NCBI GenBank assembly: GCA_942492935.1
Contig: OW818654.1
Coordinates: 310,001 to 374,000 of the forward strand
Reading direction: 5' to 3'
Source: JANJUO01 sp942492935
GTDB lineage: Bacteria > Bacteroidota > Ignavibacteria > Kapaibacteriales > UBA2268
Length of the DNA: 64,000 bases
A program made the position numbers and the translations under genes. The notes below the pieces were generated by a model that ran no database searches, was not told the DNA's origin, and was given only the letters and a program-made list of their open reading frames with translations. Of this stretch, positions 21,095-29,231 are shown piece by piece. How positions within the stretch are numbered: the stretch's first letter is position 1; every line of letters begins with the position of its first letter.

Positions 21095-22531
21095 ATGTAC
21101 AAATTTAATTTATTTATCAAAAATGCCATTCCTACGGGAAAATTCAGACAAATTTTAAGTCCATTCGATTCTCGTATTATCGGAGAAGTTGAAGTTCCTG
21201 ATTCAAGTGCAGTAGAGCAAGCTTTTGTAAATGCTGACACAATGTTTAAATCTGTTATGGTTAATATGCCAGCATATCAACGTGCAGATATTTTATATAA
21301 AGTTAGCAATTTAATAAAGGAAAATACAGAAGAATTAGCACAACTTATTGCGGCTGAAGGTGGCAAACCTGTCAAAGATGCAAGAGTGGAAGTAATTCGT
21401 GCTGCTAATACTGTTAAAATGTCTGGCGATACAGCACTTACTTTAAATGGTACACAATTAACAATGGACAGAGCTAAGGGCAGTGAAAATCATATTGCAT
21501 TTACAATCAAGCAACCGATTGGAGTTGTACTTGCAATTTCAGCGTTCAATCATCCAGTTAATTTAATATGTCATCAAGTAGCAACTTCATTCGCAGCAGG
21601 CAATACTGTTCTGGTAAAACCTGCTTCTCAAACTTCACTCTCTTGTTTTAAAATTGCAGAATATTTTAAATTGGCAGGTTTAGAAGATGGAATTATTAAT
21701 GTAATCCCTATTTCAGGTAGCGAAACTGATAGAATTGTTTCTGATAAACGTATTAGATTTATTACATTTATCGGAAGTGGAGAAGTTGGCTGGAATATGA
21801 AGAAAAAAGTACACCCTGGCTGTGGTATTGCTCTCGAACATGGTGGTACTGCTGTTGCTGTCGTTGATAAATCTGCAGATTTATCAAAAGCTTTACCATC
21901 TATAATTAAGGGTGGATTTTATCATGCTGGACAGGTTTGTGTATCAACTCAAAATGTTTTTATACATAATAGTATTTATGATGAAGCGAAATCAACTTTG
22001 ATTGAATTAGCAAAAAAACTCATAACTGGCGACCCTAATAATGACACAACAGATATTGGACCAATTATCAATCAACCAGAGCATCAGCGTGTTTTAAATT
22101 GGATAAGTGAAGCGAAAGAAAAGGGTGCAACTATAGAATTGGGTGGAAACTCAATGCCAAATAATTGTATTGAACCAACAATTCTTACCAATACTGACTA
22201 CTCAATGGCAGTTATGCACAGTGAAGTGTTTGGTCCAGTGATTAATATTAACAAATATGATGATTTAAATAAAGTAATTGAAGATTGCAATAACACACCA
22301 TTTATGTTCCAAAATGCCATTTATTCAAAAGACATTGATATTGCATTGCATTTCGCAAGAAAAGTAGATTCAAAAGCAGTAATTATTAATGATTCAACCG
22401 CATTTAGAGTTGATTGGATGCCGTTCGGAGGAAGTAAAGAATCGGGCTATAGTATTGGTGGAGTTCAATATTCAATTGAAGATGTTATTGAAGAAAAATT
22501 AATTGTTATCAAAAATGAAGTTAGTTTTTAG
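21095..22531 (+). CDS. NAD(P)-dependent aldehyde dehydrogenase
   Basis: 478 residues, normal for the ALDH superfamily. Oxidises an aldehyde to an acid in the cytoplasm. Cofactor-binding 'FIGSGEVGWNMK', general base Glu248 in 'LEHGG', catalytic Cys282 in 'GQVCVSTQ', the motif 'PIGVVLAISAFNHPVNLICHQ', and the C-terminal 'VDWMPFGGSKESGYSIGG' are all present. The 'AFNHPVN' and 'KVHPGCGIALEHGG' forms resemble non-phosphorylating glyceraldehyde-3-phosphate and lactaldehyde/succinate-semialdehyde type enzymes; the substrate cannot be fixed from sequence. It is monocistronic with an AT-rich leader, followed immediately by a repeat element. Confidence 0.88.
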   Translation: MYKFNLFIKNAIPTGKFRQILSPFDSRIIGEVEVPDSSAVEQAFVNADTMFKSVMVNMPAYQRADILYKVSNLIKENTEELAQLIAAEGGKPVKDARVEVIRAANTVKMSGDTALTLNGTQLTMDRAKGSENHIAFTIKQPIGVVLAISAFNHPVNLICHQVATSFAAGNTVLVKPASQTSLSCFKIAEYFKLAGLEDGIINVIPISGSETDRIVSDKRIRFITFIGSGEVGWNMKKKVHPGCGIALEHGGTAVAVVDKSADLSKALPSIIKGGFYHAGQVCVSTQNVFIHNSIYDEAKSTLIELAKKLITGDPNNDTTDIGPIINQPEHQRVLNWISEAKEKGATIELGGNSMPNNCIEPTILTNTDYSMAVMHSEVFGPVININKYDDLNKVIEDCNNTPFMFQNAIYSKDIDIALHFARKVDSKAVIINDSTAFRVDWMPFGGSKESGYSIGGVQYSIEDVIEEKLIVIKNEVSF

Positions 22532-22533
22532 AT

Positions 22534-23075
22534 AATAACTCAGTATCTTAATGAAAAATCTCATGTAAATTACAGCTACTATTTTATAAAACATCCGATG
22601 TTTCTAAAATATCGGATGTATTACTGCTAATAGTCTGTTGCTCAAGTATAGATTTAATCATCTTTGGGGTGTCTCAAATGGTGTCATTCCGAGTGCGGAA
22701 CAAATATATTTAAAAAATATGCAAAATGACACCATTAAAATAAATTGTAGTCATTGGTAGATTGTTTCAGAACCCTCAATGTAGAATTAATTCAAATCCC
22801 CCTTTCCCCCTTTATTAAAGGGGGATTAAGGAGGATTTCCTTCATCCGAAGTTAATTGGAACTTCCTCAAAAATCGTCATACTGTTCCAAGGAAAAAAGT
22901 TGTCATTGGTAACTTGTTTCAGAATCCACTTCCCACTAAGTTGTTGAAATATAGAGATATTTCTCAACATTAAAATTGACAAATTATCTAATTTTGAACT
23001 TATGAGACAGCCACGTGAAATTTTATTTCAATATTACTTTATCAACAGACTGTTAAGATATTGGGTAGTTACACG
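22534..23075. repeat. MITE-like element with imperfect terminal inverted repeats
   Basis: Left end TAACTCAGTATCTTAA (22537-22552) and the complement of the right end TAACTACCCAATATCTTAA (near 23053-23071) match imperfectly. Nested inside are a second inverted pair, TAGTCTGTTG (22631-22640) / CAACAGACTG (23042-23051), and TGTCTCA / TGAGACA ends (~22671 and ~23004). It also holds a hairpin ACATCCGAT / ATCGGATGT (~22582-22610) and the left 247-bp inverted arm. Its first ~75 bp recur at 30344-30420. Confidence 0.6.
22682..22928 (+). repeat. Left arm of a ~247-bp inverted repeat
   Basis: Aligns by eye with the reverse complement of 24125-24372 with only about a dozen mismatches. Shared landmarks include 'ATGTAGAATTAATTCAAATC', a CCCCCTTTATTAAAGGGGG palindrome, and 'AAGGAGGATTTCCTTCATCC'. 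It contains no gene. Confidence 0.85.
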
Positions 23076-23168
23076 CAAAAAAATGATTTTTCATATTAAA
23101 AAAAATATTTTCTTTAATTAATTGTCTTTATTGCTTTATTTTTGTTTTATAAATTAATTATTAGGAAT

Positions 23169-23792
23169 ATGATGAAAAGAATTATTCTCTTTGCGATTGC
23201 TTTAACTTTAGTTTTGGCATCTTGTTCTGAAGCTGAAAAAAAGGTAGAAAATGCACCGCCAAATGACCCGCACATGGGTATGAATATGGACAATAAATCC
23301 GCTTTGTCAGAGATTGCTTCTGATGCTCAACAAATGCCAGTTGAAAACTTGCCAGAATTAAAATTGGCAAATTTTACTCTTACAAAGCCAGAATCTTGGA
23401 CTCAAGAAAACCCTTCAAGTGCAATGAGAATTGTTCAATACGCTTGTGGTGTTGATAACAACATAAAAGTAGTAGGTTTCTTTTTTGGTCAACAAGATAT
23501 GATAAGAGAAAATATTGATAGGTGGAAAGGTGAATTTGTTAAAGTTGAAAAAGCAAATGAATCAAAATTATCTGGTGATAAAGTAGCTTATGTAGAGATA
23601 GAAGGTGCATACAGAGTAAAAGAAGCTCCAATGTCTGATAAGTTTGTTGAAACTCCTGGATATATGACACTTGCTGCAATTGTACCATCTGCTGAAGGTC
23701 CATATTATTTCAAAGTTAATGGTCCAGCTGCATCATTAAAAAAAGAAATTGATAATTTCAAAAAATTCGTTGGTTCTTACAAAACCAATTAA
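23169..23792 (+). CDS. Lipoprotein of unknown function
   Basis: 207 residues from ATG 23169 (a second ATG at 23172 is equally possible; a TTG at 23142 would add residues before the signal and is rejected). Lipobox: 'LFAIALTLVLASC' with the cysteine near residue 18. It is followed by a Met-rich linker ('HMGMNMDN'), which could bind a soft metal, though this is inference. The mature domain is a compact soluble alpha/beta unit ('FTLTKPESWTQENPSSAMRIVQYACG', 'VKVEKANESKLSGDKVAYVEIEGAY', 'PYYFKVNGPAASLKKEIDNFKKFVGSYK') similar in layout to small lipoproteins that measure or bind ligands. No named family recognised. It is enclosed by the 247-bp inverted arms and ends with a good terminator. Confidence 0.75.
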   Translation: MMKRIILFAIALTLVLASCSEAEKKVENAPPNDPHMGMNMDNKSALSEIASDAQQMPVENLPELKLANFTLTKPESWTQENPSSAMRIVQYACGVDNNIKVVGFFFGQQDMIRENIDRWKGEFVKVEKANESKLSGDKVAYVEIEGAYRVKEAPMSDKFVETPGYMTLAAIVPSAEGPYYFKVNGPAASLKKEIDNFKKFVGSYKTN

Positions 23793-23832
23793 TTTTGAAA
23801 AGCAATAACATAGATTTAATTTGTAAAGAAAG

Positions 23833-23861
23833 GTGCTGTAAGATTTTACAGCACTTTTTTT
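23833..23861 (+). terminator. Terminator of the lipoprotein gene
   Basis: GTGCTGTAA (23833-23841), GATT loop, TTACAGCAC (23846-23854), then a run of Ts to 23861. Confidence 0.9.
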
Positions 23862-23898
23862 GTACTCTAATACTATTGATAGTTATATTTTCTTAGTA

Positions 23899-24136
23899 AT
23901 TTCGTAATTGATGCGGAATCTAATATGCAGATGTCCAACACTTTGAAAGTGTTGGACATCTTGCTTTGAAAATGAAATGAACTGTAGATGGATTCTGAAA
24001 CGATTTCAGAATAACAATTTGTTTTCTGTGTCATTCCGCACTTGATGCGGAATCTAATATATGTAGATGTCCAACACTTTTAAAGTGTTGGACATCTTGT
24101 TTTGAAAATGCCATAAATCGTAGATGGATTCTGAAA
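23899..24136 (+). repeat. Direct repeat copy 1 (tandem palindromic units)
   Basis: Two ~134-bp units, each with 'TTGATGCGGAATCTAATAT', a 31-nt hairpin GATGTCCAACAC...GTGTTGGACATC (23930-23960 and 24066-24096) and 'GATGGATTCTGAAAC'. The whole segment recurs at 25815-26047 on the other side of the beta-propeller gene. Confidence 0.85.
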
Positions 24137-24372
24137 CAAGTTACCAATGACATCTTTTTTCCTTGCATCAGTATGACGATTTTTGAGGCAGTTCCAATAA
24201 ACTTCGGATGAAGGAAATCCTCCTTAATCCCCCTTTAATAAAGGGGGAAAGGGGGATTTGAATTAATTCTACATTGAGGGCTCTGAAACAATCTACCAAT
24301 GACTACAATTTATTTTAATGGTGTCATTTTGCATGTTTTTTAAATATATTTGTTACGCACTTCAGAATGACA
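24125..24372 (-). repeat. Right arm of the ~247-bp inverted repeat
   Basis: Reverse complement of 22682-22928 with few differences. It overlaps the end of direct repeat copy 1 by the shared 'GGATTCTGAAACAAGTTACC' sequence, so the two repeat types are joined at a common end motif. Confidence 0.85.
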
Positions 24373-24397
24373 AATTGGAAATTGTAGTATCCAATTA

Positions 24398-24473
24398 TTT
24401 TTCATTCTTGTGAAACGAAAAGCACTTTCATGTGTCATTATATATATAGGGTATTGCAAATTTGGAAAAAGTA
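24398..24473 (+). promoter_or_regulatory. Conserved 5' leader, copy 1
   Basis: This 76-bp block is nearly identical to 62162-62237, which lies directly before a paralogous gene. Shared runs include TGTGAAACGAAAAG, ATGTGTCATTATATAT and ATTGCAAATTTGGAAAAAGT. The last run carries GGA as a possible ribosome site. Conservation outside the coding region suggests a shared promoter or RNA leader. Confidence 0.6.
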
Positions 24474-24488
24474 TTTGGTAATTAAGTT

Positions 24489-25769
24489 ATGTTACACAAA
24501 CAAAAAACAAGAGCTTGGCTCTTATCACTTGCAGCTTTGGTGCTGCTTTTGTCTAACTATTTTGTGGGATGGGCTGTGGAACCAGACCCACGAATACTAT
24601 GGGTGGCTGATTCTTCAATGGGTAGGATTGATGGATTTGCAGTTCATCCTAATGGTAATATCTTTGCATATAATGGAAGCATTATTTTTGAGATTGATGG
24701 GAGTAACGGAAAACTTATAAGAATATTACCGAAATTTTCTGAAAAGGTTAAAATTTCGTCTATCGATATTTCTGATGATGGAAAGTATCTTGCAACATCT
24801 TATGATGGAGTTACAATAATTGATTTATCTGACTTAAGTTCAAAAACTTTTGGAAATGGAAATCGGGTTACATTTGTTCCAAATTCAAACAAAATAGCAT
24901 ATAGAGCAAGTACCAACCCTCCAGAAACTACTGGTCACGATTCTTCAATAGTAATTCTTGATTTAACTACACAAGAACGTTCTTACATAAAGACTGAAGA
25001 ATTGATTCATAAGATTTCCTTCTCCCCAGACGGACGTTTCTTTGCTACAGGTGGAACTGGGAAATTATATGGAAATTTTTATACTTCTCTTAAACTCTGG
25101 GATGCTAAAACATTGAAGTTGATTAAAGAATTGGATAGATTCGATAACGATTATCAAATTCCCAAAATTGAATTCTCACCATCAAGCAAAATGATTGCGT
25201 TTTTCGGTAATATGGGTTTACCAATATTTTCAACAGAGACTTATACAAAAATTAAAGAATACACAAAGTCAAGTCTCGGTGTAGAAATAAGTAGATTTTC
25301 TTATATTAATGATGAATTTATTGGTATTCAATCAAAAAAGACTTCAATAATGAGATTATCCGATGATCATAGAATTGATTTAATTGAATTTCCATATAGA
25401 GGTTTTCTTATGGAATCAAGTTCAAATAAAAAAATTCTATTTGCTGGAACTGGATATCTTATTGAAAGTGGATCATTAATTGCCTGGGATTTGGAAAAAG
25501 TTTTTAGTAATGTAGAAAATCCAGTTGAACAAATTACCATTGGTGCGGAATACCAAAAAGGTATAATTTTAATATCGGGTATTAATGTAACTAATAATTC
25601 GGTTAATCTTGAAATATTTGATATCAACGGAAAATTAATTCATCAACTTAAGGTTGAACTAAATGGAACTGAACTTAGAATTCCGATAGTATTAGTTAAA
25701 GGTACATACTTACTAAATTTGACTGATGGCAATAAAAAGTATTCTTCAAAATTTTTGGTAACAGAGTAG
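24489..25769 (+). CDS. Secreted beta-propeller protein with type IX sorting tail
   Basis: 426 residues. Signal peptide with an unusually basic front (KQKTR) and core 'WLLSLAALVLLLSNYF'. The body is a seven-bladed-type WD40/PQQ-like propeller: repeated 'ISDDGKYLATSYDGVTIIDL', 'SFSPDGRFFATGGTG...LKLWDAKTLK', 'EFSPSSKMIAFFGN'. The last ~75 residues ('NSVNLEIFDINGKLIHQLKVELNGTELRIPIVLVKGTYLLNLTDGNKKYSSKFLVTE') are a typical Por/T9SS C-terminal sorting domain, so the protein should cross the outer membrane and be cell-surface or released. It is a paralogue of the protein at 62238-63512, with which it also shares its leader. Flanked by direct repeats of ~230 bp. Ligand unknown. Confidence 0.82.
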   Translation: MLHKQKTRAWLLSLAALVLLLSNYFVGWAVEPDPRILWVADSSMGRIDGFAVHPNGNIFAYNGSIIFEIDGSNGKLIRILPKFSEKVKISSIDISDDGKYLATSYDGVTIIDLSDLSSKTFGNGNRVTFVPNSNKIAYRASTNPPETTGHDSSIVILDLTTQERSYIKTEELIHKISFSPDGRFFATGGTGKLYGNFYTSLKLWDAKTLKLIKELDRFDNDYQIPKIEFSPSSKMIAFFGNMGLPIFSTETYTKIKEYTKSSLGVEISRFSYINDEFIGIQSKKTSIMRLSDDHRIDLIEFPYRGFLMESSSNKKILFAGTGYLIESGSLIAWDLEKVFSNVENPVEQITIGAEYQKGIILISGINVTNNSVNLEIFDINGKLIHQLKVELNGTELRIPIVLVKGTYLLNLTDGNKKYSSKFLVTE

Positions 25770-25814
25770 GGAATTAATAAAAGGAGAAGATTTTAGACAA
25801 TATTCACGATTGTC

Positions 25815-26047
25815 ATTCCGTACTTGATGCGGAATCTAATATATGCAGATGTCCAACACTTTCAAAGTGTTGGACATCTTGCTTTGGAAATGAAATGAAC
25901 TGTAGATGGATTCTGAAACGATTTCAGAATAACAATTTGTTTTCCGTGTCATTCCGCAATTGATGTGGAATCTAATATGCAGATGTCCTACACTTTCAAA
26001 GTGTTGGACATCTTGTTTCGAAAATAACAGGGAATTAGATTCTGAAA
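25815..26047 (+). repeat. Direct repeat copy 2 (tandem palindromic units)
   Basis: Same structure as 23899-24136, with hairpins at 25848-25878 and 25982-26012 and the 'GTCATTCCGnA-TTGATGnGGAATC' palindrome before each. Two further 'GATTCTGAAA...GTTC' half-palindromes follow to ~26100. The minus-strand frame reading 'HSELVSES' is a translation of this repeat. Confidence 0.85.
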
Positions 26048-26217
26048 CGAGTTCAGAATGACGGCGAGAAAATGGATTCTGAAAGAAGTTCGGGATGACA
26101 AGGAAGAAATCAATTATTATTTCGAAAAATTGATAAACATTATTTTTGGAATTATAAATATAATTGTATTTTTGCAATGTTGTTGATTTTTGTGAAACAT
26201 TTATTTTGAGTTTATTG

Positions 26218-27087
26218 ATGACAAGCAGAGAAAGCTATTTCAAAACAGATGCAGGAAATGTTTTTTATAATATCTATGGTCCAAACAAGGCAAATACACC
26301 TCTTTTAGTAGTTCATGGTGGTCCTGGCGCCCCACATAATTATCTACTTCCATTAAATGAATTAGCGGAAAATAGACCTGTAATTTTTTACGACCAATTT
26401 GGCTGTGGCAAATCTGGCAGATTTGCAAATAGTTCATTAATGAATTTGGATTACTTTATAGATGAATTATATGACTTGATTAATCATTTGCAAATTAAGA
26501 GCTGTCATTTGCTCGGACAATCTTGGGGAACAATGATAGTAGCAGGATTTGCTGCAAAATATCCAGATTTTGCAAAATGTTTAACACTATCTTCACCATT
26601 TTTGAATGCTCAACTATTTGCAAAAGATGCAAGAGAATTGCTGAACGATTTAAGCACCGAAGATAAAGAAGCCATTATTAATTGTGAAAAAAAAGGTGAT
26701 TTTCAATCTCCAGATTATCAAAAAGCTATGGGTAGCTTTTATTCCAAATTTGTTTGCAGATTAGAACCATTCCCTGATTTTGTAAATGATTCTTTTTCAA
26801 ATCTCTCTGTTGATGTCTATAATACAATGTGGGGAGCAAGTGAATTCACAATTTCAGGTACATTGAAAGATGTAGATATAACTAATCAATTACATAACAT
26901 TACAATACCTGTATTGCTCACAAGCGGAGAATTTGATGAAGTTAGACCACAAACCACTAATTATTATTCAGAATTTTTCAAAAATTGTACTGTAAAAATC
27001 TTGCAAAACGCATCACATTTGCATAATGTGGAGCAAAAAGAAATCTATAATAAAATAGTATCAGAATTTATTAAATCTTACGATTAG
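26218..27087 (+). CDS. Alpha/beta hydrolase, proline iminopeptidase-like (S33)
   Basis: 289 residues from ATG 26218; an in-frame ATG at 26164 lies in repeat-derived sequence and adds residues absent from the family. Motifs of the S33 aminopeptidases: oxyanion hole 'VVHGGPGAPHNYLLPL', 'RPVIFYDQFGCGKSG', nucleophile elbow 'LLGQSWGTM' (Ser), acid in 'LTSGEFDEVRP' (Asp) and 'NASHLHNVEQ' (His). These enzymes release N-terminal proline or other small residues from peptides in the cytoplasm; related members are esterases. Its stop overlaps the stop of the convergent arfB gene by 4 bp. Confidence 0.85.
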   Translation: MTSRESYFKTDAGNVFYNIYGPNKANTPLLVVHGGPGAPHNYLLPLNELAENRPVIFYDQFGCGKSGRFANSSLMNLDYFIDELYDLINHLQIKSCHLLGQSWGTMIVAGFAAKYPDFAKCLTLSSPFLNAQLFAKDARELLNDLSTEDKEAIINCEKKGDFQSPDYQKAMGSFYSKFVCRLEPFPDFVNDSFSNLSVDVYNTMWGASEFTISGTLKDVDITNQLHNITIPVLLTSGEFDEVRPQTTNYYSEFFKNCTVKILQNASHLHNVEQKEIYNKIVSEFIKSYD

Positions 27088-27494
27088 TTCCCGAAATCAA
27101 TGATTTTTTTACGCAGTCGTTTTTTTTCAGAAATATTCTTTTTAATATCTAATCTTGATTGAATGGAAGATTTACTTGGATTAGTTTTCTTTCTGATTTT
27201 AGGAGGATTTTCGGCTATATATAATAATTTCATAAGCTTTTGAACAGCAGCTTCTTTGTTGAGTAGTTGGGAGCGGCTTTCTCTTGAAACTATAACAAGT
27301 TCTCCTTCTTTATTGATTTTATGCTTTGCAATGTGCTTCAATCTTTCTTTGCTTGTATAGCTGAGATTACTTTTTTCAATGTTAAATCTAAGTTGAACCG
27401 CAGTTTCAACTTTGTTTACATTTTGCCCACCAGGACCTGATGACCTCATAGTATCAAAATAAAAATCAGCGTCATTTATTAGAATATGTTTCAT
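27084..27494 (-). CDS. arfB: Alternative ribosome-rescue factor B (peptidyl-tRNA hydrolase ArfB/YaeJ)
   Basis: 136 residues from ATG 27494; a TTG at 27509 would add five residues. 'FDTMRSSGPGGQNVNKVETAVQLRFNI' contains the GGQ that hydrolyses peptidyl-tRNA. The basic C-terminal tail ('RKKTNPSKSSIQSRLDIKKNISEKKRLRKK') is the part that enters the empty mRNA channel of stalled ribosomes. Length matches YaeJ, and there is no codon-recognition domain, which excludes RF1/RF2. Likely a stand-alone rescue gene; no tmRNA gene lies in this window. Confidence 0.93.
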   Translation of the reverse strand: MKHILINDADFYFDTMRSSGPGGQNVNKVETAVQLRFNIEKSNLSYTSKERLKHIAKHKINKEGELVIVSRESRSQLLNKEAAVQKLMKLLYIAENPPKIRKKTNPSKSSIQSRLDIKKNISEKKRLRKKIIDFGN

Positions 27495-27601
27495 TACAAT
27501 ATTTTTCAATTAATTATTAATCATAATTACAAATATATAAAAAAAAAGTGTTAAATTGTAAATTGGTAAAAGTAACTTTGAAAAAATGTTGATAAAATTA
27601 A

Positions 27602-29155
27602 ATGAAAAATAAGAATTTAGCAGCTTATATTATAATATTTTTTTTAGTTTGTTTTGGATTTAGTCAGCTTTACTCACAAACTGTTGATGCCAATCGTCAA
27701 GTTGTGATTTCTTCAATATCTGTAAATGGGCAAAACATCCCCGTTTCAGATAGAGTAATTATTCAAGACAAAGATTCAATTACCATAAACTTCTCTTTGG
27801 AAAATACTGGCGGAACAGATAAAGACCAGTTTTTGTTTAATTACTCTTTAAAATCGGGCGAAGATTCATTGAGCCGTTCTATTGGCACAAGAACAATTAC
27901 TTGGAAGAATTTAAAAGAAAGAGAATATCTATTTACAATTAATGCTTTTGATTTGCTTAGGCGTTGGTCAGCTAAGAAAATTGACTTGAGAATAATAGTA
28001 GATAATGATAAAGCTAATCTAATCAAACAAAAGGATTCATTATCCAAGTTAGTTACTGATTTTGAAAAAGATAAATTAAACCAATCTGTAAATTCAGAAA
28101 ATATTATTTCCAAATCGAATTTATTTCTAATACTAATAATTACGGCAGTTCTTAGTATTTTGGCAACATTTTTGATTATGTACTTTGTATTTATTAAAAG
28201 AAATTCAGGAAGTTCGTCAAATAATAAAATTGTAAAAAATAAAGAGAAAAACAATATGACAAGTAGTGTAGTTTCAAAAGAAGAACACGATAAAATTTTG
28301 ATTGAGAACAGCAATTTAAGGGCTGAACTTGCTGCTTTACGTGGGCAGATTGATGCTCTACAAGTTAGAGGCGACCAACTCTCCGCTCAAAATAAAGAGT
28401 TGGAGAAAAGCTTGTTGAAAATATCTTCCAGCAAACAAGAGCTTGAGGAGCTTCAGAAGCAAAAAGATGATTTGTTTGCTATTATTATTCATGACATAAA
28501 AAATCCTGCATCTCTAATTAAAAATCTTGCAGAGTTATTAACTTCTTATGATTTAACAGCAACCGAGCAACAAGAAATTATACAAGACATTGCCAATACT
28601 ACCAACAAAATAGTTTCTCTTTCTCACGAAGTTTCGAAAATTTTATCTCTTGAAGGTAATCAATTAAGAATGAATTTTGAATCTTGCAATGTTAATGAAG
28701 TGATTGAAGATGTGGTAAATAGAAATTCTATAAATGGGCAAAAGAAAGGAATACAACTTTATAAAGAATTGAATCCTAATTTAGATGACATCGAAATTGA
28801 CCCACAAAAAATAGATGAAGTATTAGATAATTTGATATCAAATGCGATTAAATTTACTCCTAAGGGTGGAGCAGTTAGAGTAAAATCTTATAAAGAAGGT
28901 GATAGAGTTGTTCTTGAAGTGAGTGATACTGGACTTGGGTTGACAGAAGAAGATATTAAATATACATTCCAAAGAGGAGCAAGATTAAGCGCCAAGCCAA
29001 CAGCGGGTGAATCTTCTACTGGTTTAGGACTTTGGATTGTCAAAAAACTTGTAGAAGCACATAAAGGTAGAGTTTGGGTAAAAAGTGCTTTAGGTAAGGG
29101 TTCTACTTTTGCTTTCAGCTTACCTAAAGTACAACCTGACGAAGATTTTGAATAG
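27602..29155 (+). CDS. Membrane sensor histidine kinase with periplasmic Y_Y_Y-like domain
   Basis: 517 residues. Signal/first span (8-26); a periplasmic domain ~28-140 with an immunoglobulin-like layout ('SITINFSLENTGGTDKDQFLFNYSL...RTITWKNLKEREYLFTINAFD') similar to Y_Y_Y domains; membrane span 173-198; a long coiled coil 226-290; HisKA with the phospho-acceptor H297 in 'IIHDIKNPASLI'; HATPase_c with N box 'LDNLISNAIKFTP', G1 'VSDTGLGLTEED' and G2 'STGLGLWIVKKL'. A -7 box TAACTTTG lies at 27573-27580. It is 76 bp upstream of a REC-CheB gene and is the likely phosphodonor for it, although that gene has its own -7 box at 29186-29193. Confidence 0.9.
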   Translation: MKNKNLAAYIIIFFLVCFGFSQLYSQTVDANRQVVISSISVNGQNIPVSDRVIIQDKDSITINFSLENTGGTDKDQFLFNYSLKSGEDSLSRSIGTRTITWKNLKEREYLFTINAFDLLRRWSAKKIDLRIIVDNDKANLIKQKDSLSKLVTDFEKDKLNQSVNSENIISKSNLFLILIITAVLSILATFLIMYFVFIKRNSGSSSNNKIVKNKEKNNMTSSVVSKEEHDKILIENSNLRAELAALRGQIDALQVRGDQLSAQNKELEKSLLKISSSKQELEELQKQKDDLFAIIIHDIKNPASLIKNLAELLTSYDLTATEQQEIIQDIANTTNKIVSLSHEVSKILSLEGNQLRMNFESCNVNEVIEDVVNRNSINGQKKGIQLYKELNPNLDDIEIDPQKIDEVLDNLISNAIKFTPKGGAVRVKSYKEGDRVVLEVSDTGLGLTEEDIKYTFQRGARLSAKPTAGESSTGLGLWIVKKLVEAHKGRVWVKSALGKGSTFAFSLPKVQPDEDFE

Positions 29156-29231
29156 TATTTAAATTTTTCTTTTATTTAATGAAAATAAATTTGTAATTTG
29201 GAATTGATATTAATTGACAATATAAAAAAAT

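Noticed and set aside
25836..26177. Minus-strand 113-residue frame containing 'RHSELVSES' and 'SEIVSES'
   Set aside because: It is the translation of the GTCATTCCG-TTGATGCGGAATC palindromes and the 31-nt hairpins. The peptide recurs within itself with the repeat period; no gene signal.
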